Source: Myrica gale (lineage: Eukaryota > Streptophyta > Magnoliopsida > Fagales > Myricaceae). Taken from it: a DNA stretch of 64,000 nt. A program made the position numbers and the translations under genes. Shown piece by piece: positions 1-11,711 of this stretch (the first letter of the stretch is position 1; each line of letters begins with the position of its first letter). The stretch is taken from positions 12,609,001-12,673,000 of the forward strand of contig OZ005603.1 in assembly GCA_963930655.1 (NCBI GenBank). The letters run 5' to 3'. The notes beneath the pieces are model-generated. The model had not been told where the DNA came from and searched no databases. It saw only the letters and a program-made list of their open reading frames with translations.

Positions 1-316
1 CATCCAACGCGCTCTATCGTAATTCGTATGGATAAGGCTGAGGCAACTGCAGTGTTAACACCGATAAAGGATTTGACGTGTGCCACCAAGTTTTGGAGTT
101 GTATACTCATTCTAGATGCTCGTTTATGTGGCGATCATGTAAATTTTTTGTTGTAAAATGAATTTCACTACTATCAAAGAAAAAAAAAGGGGACAACTTC
201 AAAAACCTATCTTAAAGAATGGACATGCAGAAAACTACAAAAACCGATGTCAAGTAGGTTGCAGGCATGTTTCAGGTTTAGAAAAAAAGAGTACACATGT
301 TTCATTTAGACCAAAT
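1..316 (+). other. Window edge, possible 3' end of an unrecognised reading frame
   Basis: Frame 1 is open from the window edge to a TAA at 154-156 (51 codons). I do not recognise the peptide, and with no upstream context it may be chance. The rest up to 316 is AT-rich with no gene seen. Positions 309-316 (gaccaaat) are the left target-site duplication of the hAT element that follows. Confidence 0.2.
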
Positions 317-2328
317 TAGGGCTGCTCAACCCCACCGATAAAATCCGGTGGCACCGGCACCGGGTTGCCGGTACCCTACCTCACCGGAGCCGGTGGGTTG
401 TTTTTAGGAAAATCCGGTGGTTTTTCCGGTTTCCGGTTTACCCGGCACCGGGTTCCCGGGTACCGGAAACATGATATTATTTTTTTTACTTTTTTTTTAT
501 ATCAAAACGACGTCGTTTCGAATATAACCCTAAAACTCCTCCCCCCTCATCGTCGAGTTCAGTTCACCCCCTGTCGATAGCCTCTTCCTCCCTCCCGACC
601 CTTTCCAATCGCTCCCCTCCCCCACCCTTCGCCGGCCACGATAGGGCCTCCTTTCTCTCCCTGACTCGCTCTGTATATATTCTTGCGTGCGAGAGTGGAT
701 CTGAGAGGCGATGGCGTTGTCAGGCATGAGAGGGCTTTCGGTCTTCCCAAGCTATGTTGAAGATTTGCATCTTGTGTTTGTTCTTGTACCCCAGCATTGG
801 ACTCAAGTGCCACAGAAGGTGAGGGCTCTGATTAATGAATTTAATTGGTTGCTTTGTCCAACTGGTTTGGAATCATCTCTGAAATTGAAGGATTTGAACT
901 GCATCCTCTACCATGGCATTTGTTTTCTTGTTTGAGAATTGTGATCATTGTACTTTTAAGGAGTCATAGTTCCTGCTTTGTTTTGTTGATTCACGACATT
1001 TTTTACATATTTTGGAGCTAAGATTTCATTGTCCCCCTTTGTAAATATCGTAATGTTTTTAATTTTGTTTATCTTTACTTATTTTAACATTGCACAGTTT
1101 GTTCTGCATTGAAATAAGATGGTTGGGCATTGTAGCCTTTGCTGTAAATGTCAACCTTGAACGGAAAGATTGGTCAAATGTTTTATATGGATGATTATTT
1201 TATGCTGACCAATGCCAATCTGCATTATCCATTTTTCTAATTAGAGTTTCTTGCAGAGGTTGGTGCATCTCAAAATCAGGTGTCCAGTAGCAGAGATATT
1301 CCAACTGAAGTTGGAAAATTGAACCTGATACCTTCCCCTTTATCTATTTTGGTGTTGCAAGAAATTGCACGAAGATGTAGTTCCAAGGTACAGATGCGTC
1401 CTGGCTTGACCAAAGATACTTTGCTCCTCCCATTTTTTGAGTTTTTCCCCTTGCTGTTAACCACATCCTGTCCTACTATGCAGGTTGAGTTTAGGTCTGT
1501 TGTCAGCACCATAAATTGCAATTTTTTGTCGAGGTTAGTGAAACCATTTGCCTTTGTTGAATGTTATTTTGAATCTTTACCTGTCTGAAGACCCATCAAG
1601 GATCATCTTGTGGTGTGCAATGAAAATGTATATTTTTCTCTTTGCTAGTGTCTATAGATGGTTTGAGCATCACCACCTGTTAGTTAGATTATGGAAATGT
1701 TTCTTACCATGCGGTGTTTCTTTTAACAAGTTGCTGCTCATGGTGGTTCATAAGTCTAACTTTACTATTCCAAGTTGTACTTCAAGTAGGAAATTCGGAT
1801 TCTGTTTCTTGGTTTTTGTTTCCATAGATACATAACTCAGATCAATTAGCTTTTAGTCCCAATTAGCTGCAAAACTCTTTCTTTGTCCTCCTCTCTCTTC
1901 ATTTTCAATTAGCTGCAACCATCTTGTTTGTATGTGAACTCTACCTAGATCATTCTGTTGATCCGTTGGTGTAGGTTTTGTTAACTGGCGAGAAGATAGG
2001 GGTTGGAATGGGTAAGACGAGGAAAGATGCTCAACAACAAGCTGCTGAAAATGCTCTCCACAGCTTAGCTGGTAAAACCATCCACTCTGTAATTCTCCAT
2101 GACAAATTTCTTGTTTTAAGAGGAGTTACATTTTTTATTACATAATCTTAGTAACAATGGATTGGATATGTTTGAGATAAGTGCGTAAAATGCTAAAAAA
2201 ATGGTCCAATATGAATGTAGGATAATCGGAAACCGCCACTGCTAAGGGCTGGTTTTTGCCCTTAACGGTGTAGGTGTATGTGTCCCATATTTGAAAACCG
2301 GCACCTACACTAGTGTTGTGCAGCCCTA
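317..2328. mobile_element. Non-autonomous hAT transposon carrying host gene exons
   Basis: The left end begins TAGGGCTGCTCAAC and the right end, read on the other strand, begins TAGGGCTGCACAAC. The flanks are gaccaaat (309-316) and gaccaaac (2329-2336), an 8-bp duplication with one mismatch, as hAT elements make. GC-rich subterminal repeats (CCGGTG and GGCACCGG type) occupy about 335-470. No transposase was recognised. The interior holds a CT-rich leader-like stretch (540-700) and exons of a CPL1/CPL2-like gene, so this is a gene-capturing (Pack-type) hAT element. Confidence 0.82.
1257..2071 (+). pseudogene. Captured fragment of a CPL1/CPL2-like RNA polymerase II CTD phosphatase (dsRNA-binding region)
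   Basis: Three exon-like blocks with proper splice borders lie in order: 1257-1387 (ends ARRCSSK before GTACAG), 1484-1533 (begins VEFRSVVS after TATGCAG) and 1975-2071 ([18 protein letters not shown] then [13 protein letters not shown] before GTAAAA). The last is a typical end of a double-stranded RNA-binding domain, and the wording matches the C-terminal dsRBD of plant C-terminal-domain phosphatase-like proteins CPL1 and CPL2, from memory of the family. Introns were carried along, so capture was at DNA level. The middle block has lost one base relative to the family and shifts frame. No FCP-type phosphatase catalytic domain is present, so this is a fragment and not a working phosphatase. 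Confidence 0.72.
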
Positions 2329-2530
2329 GACCAAACTACAGTGCCCTCCATAACATGGAACGTATCGGGGAGATTTTGGCTCAATCCATACAAAAGCAAG
2401 CACGAACTTTTCAAAATAAACATTTTGGTAGGTTCCAGGTGATGAGGCGCCGTTCAAAAAGCATGTCCATGAAAATTGGCGATGGTGCCCGTCACACTGA
2501 CTGCAAATTGGATGTGAGTAATTATTAACA

Positions 2531-2919
2531 GGGAAAACACATTTTTCACCCACAAACTATCATAGGTTTTACACTTTGCACCCTAAACTATCAATTTTGA
2601 TACATTGTATCCCTAACTACTAATTTTTGACACTTTGCACTCTATGTCAAATTTGTAGACTAAAATGACGATAATACCCTTGACTCATTTTGCATATATT
2701 AAAGATATTGTTGTCAATTTATTAAGGGTATTATTATCAAATGGAGGGTGCAAAATATTTAATATTAGTAGTTGGAGGGTGTAATGTGTCAAAGTGGGTA
2801 GTTTAGGGTGTACAATGTCTAACATTAGTAGTTTGAGGGTGCAATGTCTTAAAAATGATAGTTTGAGGTGCAATATGTCACTACTCTGGTAGTTTGTGGA
2901 TGAAAAATGTATTTTCCCC
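2531..2919. mobile_element. Mutator-type MITE
   Basis: Terminal inverted repeats of about 40 bp start GGGAAAACACATTTTTCA and end in the complement (TGAAAAATGTATTTTCCC). Flanks ttattaaca (2522-2530) and ttattaata (2920-2928) make a 9-bp duplication with one mismatch, typical of Mutator-like elements. The interior repeats phrases such as 'acactttgcaccc' and has no coding capacity. A relative lies at 29489-29805. Confidence 0.7.
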
Positions 2920-2957
2920 TTATTAATAATTATGCACTATTTACGATGATAAGTGAC

Positions 2958-4237
2958 TGTTGGCTTTTGTGCACAATCGAGGTTTTGATGATTTCAATAA
3001 ATGAATAAGTTTATAAAGTGGACATCTTCAAAGACAAAGACGACTTGATAAAAGAGCCAAAGACTTGAAGAAAGAAGAACAAGAAGATGCAAGGAGCTTA
3101 AAGTGAAGATTCAAGACCTTAGGGTATAATCCCTGTAACTCTTTATTTCACATTTGACAAGGATTTGAATCACGCACTTGCATATCTTTCAAAACGTGCA
3201 TAAACCGTTTTACTTTTTGTTTGAAAGATTATAATGTTTTTAAAGGTTTCAAAACACCTCAAATATATTCCTAAAACCTTTCATATATTTATGGGAAGTA
3301 TGTCTTTCAAAATTTGGTGTTTAAAAGTGGTCAAAAACCTTATTTTTAAAAGAACCAGATCAAGCTTAAATTGAGGAGGTCGACCGGCTCAATGTAGCAG
3401 TCGACCGGACCTTCGACCGCCTCATGTAGCGGTCGACCGGTTGCTTTTATAAAAAAACCGTTGAGCTTCTGACAATATGACCGTTGGAGTAACGGTAACT
3501 TGAAGCGGTCGACCGTCTCGTTTTAGCAAAAACTCCCAACGGCTATAAACGACTAGTTTTCATATGTGGCCTATAAATACACATTCATTTCGTCTAAAAT
3601 GATAACCCAACGATCACATATCATTTCTATTACTTGAGAAATATTCTAAACCTTCTTATTCTATATTTCTCATAGCATTCACACAAAACACACTTTCATA
3701 TCCTTGTCTTTGTGTGAATCAAGAGATAGAGCCTTCCATTTTCATATCTACTCTATCAAGAGAGTTTTTGTTCTTCCATCTACCTATTCAAAAGAGGTGT
3801 TTCCTTTAGTGAGGTTGTTCACTAAAGAAGAAGCTTTGAGAGTGTATATCTCAAGCTTGGTGAGTGGTGAGCCCGAAAAATCACTTGGGTGGGTTTGAGT
3901 GTTGAGCCCGGGAGAAAACACTTGTACGATTCACTAGCACCCGGAAGCTAGTGTGTAAAGCTATTTGAAGAATAGTGGAGAAACCTCAAGGCTCGGTGAA
4001 AGAGCTTGAGGGGTGGATGTAGGTGGGTTTGCCGAACCACCTAAAAATACTGTGTTTGCTTTTCTTACCCTTATTTCTACTTTTAGCACGTATTTACTCT
4101 TATTGCATATTATATACTTGTGCTAAAATAGACTTTACTTGCAAACACATCTTTGGGGGTCAATACCGAAAAGTTTTAGAAAACCAATTCACCTCCCCTC
4201 TTGGGTGGTTGCCTTAATCCTGAAACTAGGACTCACA
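2958..4237. mobile_element. Solo LTR, probably Copia type
   Basis: A 1.28-kb sequence starts TGTTGGCTTTTGTGCAC and ends CTCACA, flanked on both sides by the perfect 5-bp duplication gtgac (2953-2957 and 4238-4242). There is no internal coding region or second LTR, so it is a solo LTR left by recombination. It carries a cluster of 'ggtcgaccg' palindromes near 3380-3510. The end near 4190 resembles that of plant Copia LTRs. The intact duplication suggests a fairly young insertion. Confidence 0.75.
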
Positions 4238-4242
4238 GTGAC

Positions 4243-5186
4243 TTGCTTGTTCCCGTTGTCTATCAAATATATATGTATATATTAATCAAACATCAGACTA
4301 TATATATCTATACAAAATATGAAAGTTGAATGAAGGTTAAAATAATTTTTTTGTTAATTTTTTTTATGAGATGTGTTGTAGATTTTATTGAATTTTAGGT
4401 AAAAGTTGGTGGAATTTATAAAAAATTGTTAGAATTTATGAAAATTAGGTTAAAGTTTATAAAATTTTTTGAAATTTATATATAATTTTTTTGTTCATTC
4501 CAACATGGTTTGAGCACTTGAAATTATATAGATAACGTTGAGATTCGATTCTCCCAGAATAAGATTAATAAGTGCATACAAGACCAAAGATTATGGACCG
4601 CCACACTAATCTATATGAGGATTGCTAATACTTTAGATAGGCTCACTTAAGTGAACTTGCAGTAAAATGTTGTGCATTGGCTTGCTCGTTGGGTCTTCTC
4701 TGAATTTATTTTAAGAGGCTCCCATATGTATTTGAGCAAACTAATTTGAACTGGTTATTTGCAGGGGTTGATTCCTGATAATGTATCTTTTGAGTATGAA
4801 TGAGGAACCCGTTGTCTTGATTAAAAAAACAAAAAAAAACACTGATCCTTACCAAATTCATTAGTTACAAACGTTATTCATTAAGTATGTTTACAACTAG
4901 AATATTGAATACGTACTAACATAAATAGAATTATTATATCGTTCAGTCTGTCGTACTAAACTTTGGTAACTAATATATTTGGACCAGTATTGTTTTAGTA
5001 GCAATTCAGAGGATTGGATAACGTTCAGGGTTTTTTTTTTTTTCTAAGCGTTCAGGGTTTTGATTCCTAAGACTTAATCCAGTCTTAATTAATCTGTCGT
5101 TTTTTAATTAGTGTTAAGTTTAAACTATTTTAGGAAAAATATTCTGATCGAACTCATCCAGATGGATACTTCTATTGATGGAGACA
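4243..5186. other. Intergenic AT-rich stretch
   Basis: No gene is seen. About 4320-4500 is a degenerate copy of the MITE family seen at 36785-37130 ('aaaattgttagaatttatgaaaatt' style wording). The remainder is AT-rich and unassigned. Confidence 0.5.
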
Positions 5187-6899
5187 CAGGCGGAACCAGC
5201 AAAGGTGGTGGCCCGTCGGGTCAGCCGCCCCTGTTGCCTGAAAATCTGTTTAATTTTTTTATGGCCCCCCCAGACCCAGTAATTCGGCCCAACTTACATT
5301 TTTTTCCCTTTCTGCCCCCCCTCCCGACGCAACTCGCAAGCCTACTGCCTACGTGACTCCGTCCCTCTCTCCTCAGTCCTCCTCATTCTGCCTCCGCAGA
5401 ACGGCAGCAGCCCAGCCTGAGCAGCCTCCAGCCCTCTCTCACGAGTCACTTTGCCTTTCCAGCTCTCCTCCTCCGGCTCCGGACCTCTGTGGAAGTGAAC
5501 TAAACGCCGGCTGCCCGGCTCTCTCTCTCCCTCTCTGCCTCTCCGTTCCTCTTCCTCCTCCACAACCACAACTCTATCTCTCTTTCTCTCTCTCCTGTTC
5601 TCTCCTTCTCCAGTCTCCAGCCTCCAGGTACTCTCTCTCTCTTTTTCTATTAATGATGAAATTTGATATTGTGAATTTGTGATTATAATTTGATTAGGAT
5701 TATTGAATTTATTGTGAACTGTAAACTGATACAGTGCCTAGAATCTGCAATTGAAATTTTTTCTTTTGATGATGGAGATGAATCAGATGATCGAATTGTT
5801 GTTGATTATACATATTTTTCTTGGGATGATGCCGATGGAGTCCTTGTTTAGATTAATTGGGCATGTTGAATTGAATGACTGTAATAGGCTTGTTTATTGG
5901 TGGGTATGAGATAAAGTGGAATAATGGAGAACAAAATTTTCATACTAGGCGAGTTATTGGTGATACTAGTAGAGATTGGGCTTATAAAAAAAAGAGAGTA
6001 GAGATTGGTGATACTAATAGAGATGAAGGTATATCATTCTTTCGTCTGTGGAAGTCAGGAAGTGACTCTCCTCTTTATCAACTTATGGCTGTGTCCTGTC
6101 CCTCCCTTCCTATACATGCTGAAAAGGTTGATTTTCACCCTTCGTTTAATTACAACAAAAGTTGAATGTTTGATGCATAAAACACAAATCTTCATGTCCT
6201 TGAAGTAGTAACGTGGCTATTGCAAGTTCTTTCGTGCAACTTTATCATTTGACAATCTTTGAGAAAATGTCGCAGGAACCCTGGCTCCCTGAGTCTGTAA
6301 GAAACTTTGCATTCATTAGAAAGGAGATAGCAATGCAGTTGAGGACATCAGATCCTGACATCAAAGTTAAACTGATTATTTTTAGCAATCCTCTTCAGTT
6401 ATTTGTAGCTTTATTATTTTTCTTTTGTTTAGGCTTATAATGTACTTAGTTCATTTTAATTTACTGTTAGGTCTTAGTATCTTTGAATTGTCATGCAGGC
6501 CTTAAATTCAAAAATGTTAGGTGCTTAGTTCCTTTCAATCGGTAATTTTTCCTTAGCTTTTATTCATTATTCTACTATGCAGTGCTGTATGGAGTTTATG
6601 AAAATTTTGCTAGTTTTAATTCTAGTTTCTGCTTGTTTGAAAAATAAATAAGTTGCAAGATCATGTTGTTCTTCTTCACAAAGTGGTAAATATTTCAGTC
6701 CTCGTGTTATATTGATGAACTTGGTTTTGTTTTGTTTAGATAATGGATAAGTTTTTTTATATTTTTAGTGTTTTTAATCCTTAATTTTTGATATTTTAAC
6801 TCTTAAGATATTTTTTTGCATTATGTAGTAAATATTTTTTTTTGTCATTTTTCCTTAGGAGTTCGACCCCCTTCGATTGGATTCCTGGTTCCGCCACTG
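5187..6899. mobile_element. Tip100-type hAT element, non-autonomous
   Basis: The left end is CAGGCGGAACCAGC and the right end, read on the other strand, is CAGTGGCGGAACCAGG, like Tip100-group hAT termini. A CT-rich leader (5340-5640) and the text around 5690-5760 closely match the element at 48379-50377, so both belong to one family. No transposase domain was recognised, and I could not find a clean 8-bp duplication. The left terminus seems to lack two bases. Confidence 0.65.
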
Positions 6900-7348
6900 A
6901 TCTTAAAGGGCAATATTTTGCTGATAAACCTTACTTTTTCAGGAGATTTGGTGGATCAAAAGTTATTTTAGGTTTAATTAGCTAAGATCTGAAGGATTAG
7001 TATTATATCCACCTGCTTCCTACCACTCTACTTTGGAGCTAGAATCCAGTTTTAGCTTGACCCTACTCGAGGGATTACTTATGAATTCGTTGCCCATTTG
7101 CCTGACCCACCTAATGAATATCGTATGGATCATGGTCAGTCATGGTTAAGCTCAGGGTAGGAGGTTCAACCACTGTCAGCGTCCCTCCTAATTTGTTTGT
7201 CTGTATAGAGGGAGGGAAGAGAAATGAAATGGAAACCGCAGCTATACGTTAAGAGCAAAGGCCAAGACCCACCCTATCTTTCCTCCCCCATATAACGGTC
7301 CAGCATTTGAATGTTTGAAGTTCCAGCCATTTCTTCTTTAAGCGTTAC

Positions 7349-9472
7349 ATGGGTGCAAGTGCAGCCTCTATACTCAACCGCCTGCTATACAGCCGAACCC
7401 ACAAGGCCCAAACTCAACCCGCCAGCGCCAAAGCCTTGACGAACACCGTCCTCAATCTCCTCAAACGGGGTGATCTCCAGAAAGCCGTTTCGGTTCTTTT
7501 TGCTTCCCCAGTCCCTTTCCCTTATTCCCTTTACGCGCGTCTCTTCCAAATCTGTTCTGCAACTCTCGCCATTGTCGAGACCCGGAAGGTCGAGTCCCAT
7601 TTGGTCACCTTCTCCCCCACACCGCCGGTCTTTCTTTTGAACCGGGCAATTGAGGCGTATGGAAAATGTGGGTCCTTGGTTGATGCAAGGGAGCTATTTG
7701 AGGAAATGCCTCAACGGGATGGGGGGTCGTGGAATGCTATGATTACCGCGTACGCGCACGGTAGGTGCCCCGAGAAGGCCATGTCATTGTTTTCAGACAT
7801 GAATAGATCAGGAGTTTATGCGAGCGAGGTCACGTTTGCGAGTGTTCTTGGGTGTTGTGGTGCGGTGTTGGCTCTTCTTCTTTCGAGACAAATTCACGGG
7901 CTAATTGTGAAATATGGTTTCTGTGGGAATTTAATCTTGGAGAGTTCACTTGTTCATGTATATGGGAAATGTCAGGTTATTGATGATGCACGTAAAATGT
8001 TTAATGAGATCGAGAATCCAACTGCAGTTTCTTGGAATGTGATTGTGAGGCGGTATCTTGAAATGGATGATGGAAAGGAGGCGGTTTTTATGTTTTTCCA
8101 GATGTTCCCAGCAGCTGTTAGGCCCTTGAATTTTACATACTCTAATGCCCTTATTGCTTGTTCACGTATATCCGCACTAAAGGAGGGGATGCAAATTCAT
8201 GGAGTTTCAATTAAAGTGGGTTTCGAGGATGATCAGGTTGTGACAAGCTCTCTCATTGATATGTATGTCAAGTGTGAGAAATTACAGAATGCTTGGGGGG
8301 TATTTGAACAGCCCGGTTCAAAAGATTTGATTTCTTGGACTTCAATTGTGTCAGGGTATGCAATGAGTGGAAAAACTGGAAAGGCAAGGGAGCTCTTTGA
8401 TCAGATGACTGAACGCAATGTGGTCTCCTGGAATGCGATGTTGGCAGGGTACACCTGTGCCCTCCAATGGGAAGAGGCCTTGGACTTTGTGATTTTGATG
8501 CGCAATACAACCAAAGACATTGACCATATCACACTTGGGATGATACTAAATGTGTGTGCTGGCCTTTCAGACGTTGAAGTGGGAAAACAGGTCCATGGTT
8601 TTATCTATCGAAATGGTTTCTTTTCAAATCTCACTGTTGGCAATGCCCTTCTTGACATGTACGGTAAATGCGGGAACTTGAGAAGTGCCAGAGTTTGGTT
8701 TCACCAGATAAGTCAATGGAGGGATAGTATTTCGTGGAATGCTTTGTTGACTAGCTATGCTCGTCATGGCCGGAGTGAACAGGCCATGACGATTTTCTCA
8801 GAGATGCAGTGGGAGGCTAGACCGAGTGTATTTACATTTGGTACCCTCTTGGCATCTTGTGCAAATACTTTTGCTCTTCAGCATGGCAAACAAATTCATG
8901 GATTTATGATTAGAAGTGGTTATGAGATGGATATTGTGATTAGAGGAGCTTTAGTAGACATGTATTCAAAATGCAGTTGTCTTGAGTACGCTCTCACCGT
9001 TTTTAAAGAGGCAGGTTCAAGGGATGTAATTCTCTGGAACTCTATTATTTTTGGATGTGCTTACAATCAAAGAGGGAGAGAGATACTTGAATTGTTTAGT
9101 TCAATGAAGGAGGACGGCATAAAGCCAGACCGTGTCACCTTTCAAGGTATTTTGCTTGCTTGTATATATGAAGGCCTGGTTGAGTTAGGAACCCGGTATT
9201 TTAACTCGATGAGCGATGAGTATTATGTTATGCCATGGTTGGAGCACTATGAGTGTATGGTTGAACTTTATAGTCGGTACGGGCGAATGGATGAGCTTGA
9301 GAATTTTGTCAAAAGCATGGCATGCGAACCCACTATTCCAATGTTGACAAGAATATTCAATGTTTGTAGAAAACATGGGTGCTTGAGGCTGGGGGAATGG
9401 GCTGCTGAACGACTAAACGAATTGAGTCCTTCAACTCCACGAAAATTCGAGTTTGTGGTTGGAGAGAGGTAG
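7349..9472 (+). CDS. PLS-type pentatricopeptide repeat protein
   Basis: An uninterrupted intronless frame of 707 codons. Members of this family bind single-stranded RNA in mitochondria or chloroplasts and act in RNA editing, processing or stability. The N terminus (MGASAASILNRLLYSRTH) is Ser/Arg-rich, fitting an organelle transit peptide. PPR motifs run from about residue 95 to 640; typical PLS signatures recur, such as SWNAMITAYA, SWNALLTSYARHG, NALLDMYGKCGN and ALVDMYSKCS. The C terminus has E-like degenerate repeats (GLVELGTRYFNSMSDEY) but no DYW deaminase domain, so any editing role would need a partner. Length and wording suggest the Arabidopsis At3g26540 type (from memory). The first ATG of the frame was chosen; it follows an AT-rich leader. 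No damage is seen. Confidence 0.9.
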   Translation: MGASAASILNRLLYSRTHKAQTQPASAKALTNTVLNLLKRGDLQKAVSVLFASPVPFPYSLYARLFQICSATLAIVETRKVESHLVTFSPTPPVFLLNRAIEAYGKCGSLVDARELFEEMPQRDGGSWNAMITAYAHGRCPEKAMSLFSDMNRSGVYASEVTFASVLGCCGAVLALLLSRQIHGLIVKYGFCGNLILESSLVHVYGKCQVIDDARKMFNEIENPTAVSWNVIVRRYLEMDDGKEAVFMFFQMFPAAVRPLNFTYSNALIACSRISALKEGMQIHGVSIKVGFEDDQVVTSSLIDMYVKCEKLQNAWGVFEQPGSKDLISWTSIVSGYAMSGKTGKARELFDQMTERNVVSWNAMLAGYTCALQWEEALDFVILMRNTTKDIDHITLGMILNVCAGLSDVEVGKQVHGFIYRNGFFSNLTVGNALLDMYGKCGNLRSARVWFHQISQWRDSISWNALLTSYARHGRSEQAMTIFSEMQWEARPSVFTFGTLLASCANTFALQHGKQIHGFMIRSGYEMDIVIRGALVDMYSKCSCLEYALTVFKEAGSRDVILWNSIIFGCAYNQRGREILELFSSMKEDGIKPDRVTFQGILLACIYEGLVELGTRYFNSMSDEYYVMPWLEHYECMVELYSRYGRMDELENFVKSMACEPTIPMLTRIFNVCRKHGCLRLGEWAAERLNELSPSTPRKFEFVVGER

Positions 9473-11711
9473 TAATCAGGATAATTGCTGAATCATGCGA
9501 AGCAGATACATTCTCTCATTTCAGGTTCTGCATCCTAAACTGCCATTTGCAGGTAGACATAAGGGCATTTGCTTCAAAATGTTTTGTTCTATATATTGGT
9601 TATTTCATTCTTCTTTATTTCTGCAAAACATACTGTTGCACTTAATGTTGAAACCCTTTTACAACGTCTCTTACAGGATAAGGAATTGTCGAGGAATCTT
9701 CATTGGTGTGACCTACTGCTTTACGCAGAATGCAATGGCAGGTTGGATCTGGTGGATGTTAAAACATATGGAGAGATGATTGGCTGCCAAGCAAAATCAA
9801 TGTGGTTCCCAATGACTCTCTTCCTTTTGTTCTCATTCCCAGGCTTTGTTGGTGGGTTGGTGGACACTCCTGGAGTTGCTTTAAGTGTCTTTCCAGGCTG
9901 CACTTAAAAGTAAGGAACTTCTCTTCAAAGCATCTTTCTGAGATTCTTCCATTTGTTCCTACTATGTGCTAACCAATCCCTCCCTTCTATGGGGTTGATA
10001 TTCGTTTTTCAGGTTTTAATGCTTTCAGGGTTTCGAGAAAGCTAATAAAGATTAGAGGGAAAGAACACAGACAGTTATTTGGTTGGTTTTCATTAGCAAA
10101 AGAATGATAGAGCTGAAAGCACTTAAGCTTCTAGCAGTGGTTCTTATGTGGTAATAAACTCCACGGCAAATTGGCAATCATTCTTTGTTTGTTCTCTCTT
10201 CACAATCGTAGGTTTTTCTTTTTCTTCTAGGCCTACACAATTGTTGGTTACTTTCATTGTAAAATTCAATGATCTTGGAAATTTTCTTTTCCCCACGTGG
10301 CCAACTTCACCACCTCACATGACCACCTAAGCATGAACATAGACTAATTAATTAGGACATTCGTGATCAGGGAGAGCCTAACCGCTAGCTAGCTTCTCGG
10401 AGTTAGCCAGAGACGAGGAGCTAGTTCAGAGGCACTCCTTCAATACACAGACGGTGCCATAACTTGACCCCAGAAAGAAAGAAATCCCTCTAATATATCA
10501 TTGTTGAAGTTAATATTTGACACTTAAACAGGTAAAAATAAATAGCTCCTTCCATCAAAAATATTAAACTAATTACGTCTTACCCATGCCACAGATAGCT
10601 CAAACTCACAGCTTCTTGCTGAAACTGCAGCTTTTTTTATGCCATATATATATCAGCTTCAGCTACATTTTCTATAACGTTTGGAGGCTTGGTGATCTAC
10701 TTAACATGGCACCTTTTTATTACGAAAGGGACTTCCTAATTGAAATTTGAAATTTTAGTATAATCCGTATTGGGAAGAGACTTGTACGTCTTCGTTGTGG
10801 GCATATGACCTTATATATGCTAGAGTGGATTTAAAGAAAACATTGTTACAACCACTAGCTACTTCAATTGGCCATATCTGGACATTTGACAAACGTAATT
10901 TATTTGAGTTTTTGAGTTTATATAGTCCTGATATAAAGTTTTGATTTAGTGGATTTAAATGAAACATTATTTAATTTTTAATATTTCATTGATGGGAGGA
11001 GACATGATCTTTTGGAAACACTACATTTCAGAAGAGTGTAAATATCTGCACGTACGAGAGACCCCATCTTTTTAAGTCATGCATAAATGCACTAATTTTT
11101 CTCTGAAAGGACCATATATGTACGTATCTATTCAAATTAAGTTTTTCCTTTCAATGGTTTCCATGATAAGCACTCGATCCATCCGGCTTTTTCTTACAAA
11201 TAATGCTTATGAGTTGAACTTTGTAGCATTAGAAGGTCATGAGGGACTAAAAAGCTTTTGCCTTTTCCTTTTGAAAGATATTTACTCGCGTACGTGCATC
11301 CCTCGGAAGATATCCTTTGATCAGGAGAGGCTGAATCCTTATTCGAAATGCATGCAATTTCTTCCCGAAATAGTTCAAGCTGAAGGAGACGAGTTTAATT
11401 TAGTGGAAACTTGTAATTATCATTTAAAATTAAGCTCATGAAGTACTTTTTATTAGGGGGAAAAAGGTGTAGTAATGCATTCATTAATTTATATTAGGGT
11501 AACAAAAGTACGTACTGTAGCCGAAAAAGAAAAAGAAAAGTATTTATAAAAATAGTTTCTGGTTTCCAAGTCAATTTGCGCGCTGTCGACACATTATTTG
11601 AGCTGATCATGATCAGAGAAGAGAAAACAAAAGACAGAAATTAAAATCAATAGAAAAAGAAATCCAACGATCCGTACCTCCACATGGGCTCTCTGCCTCT
11701 CTTGACACTCT
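9473..11711. other. Intergenic, downstream of the PPR gene
   Basis: Short frames at 9495-9907 and 11079-11441 match no family I know and have no supporting splice or start context; 9473-9910 may be 3' UTR of the PPR gene. The rest is AT-rich and unassigned. Confidence 0.4.

Noticed and set aside
711-935. 74-codon frame at the start of the captured gene region
   Set aside because: No similarity to CPL proteins or hAT transposase recognised; kept as part of the element only.
9495-9907. Two overlapping frames after the PPR gene
   Set aside because: No motif; position fits the 3' UTR of the PPR transcript.
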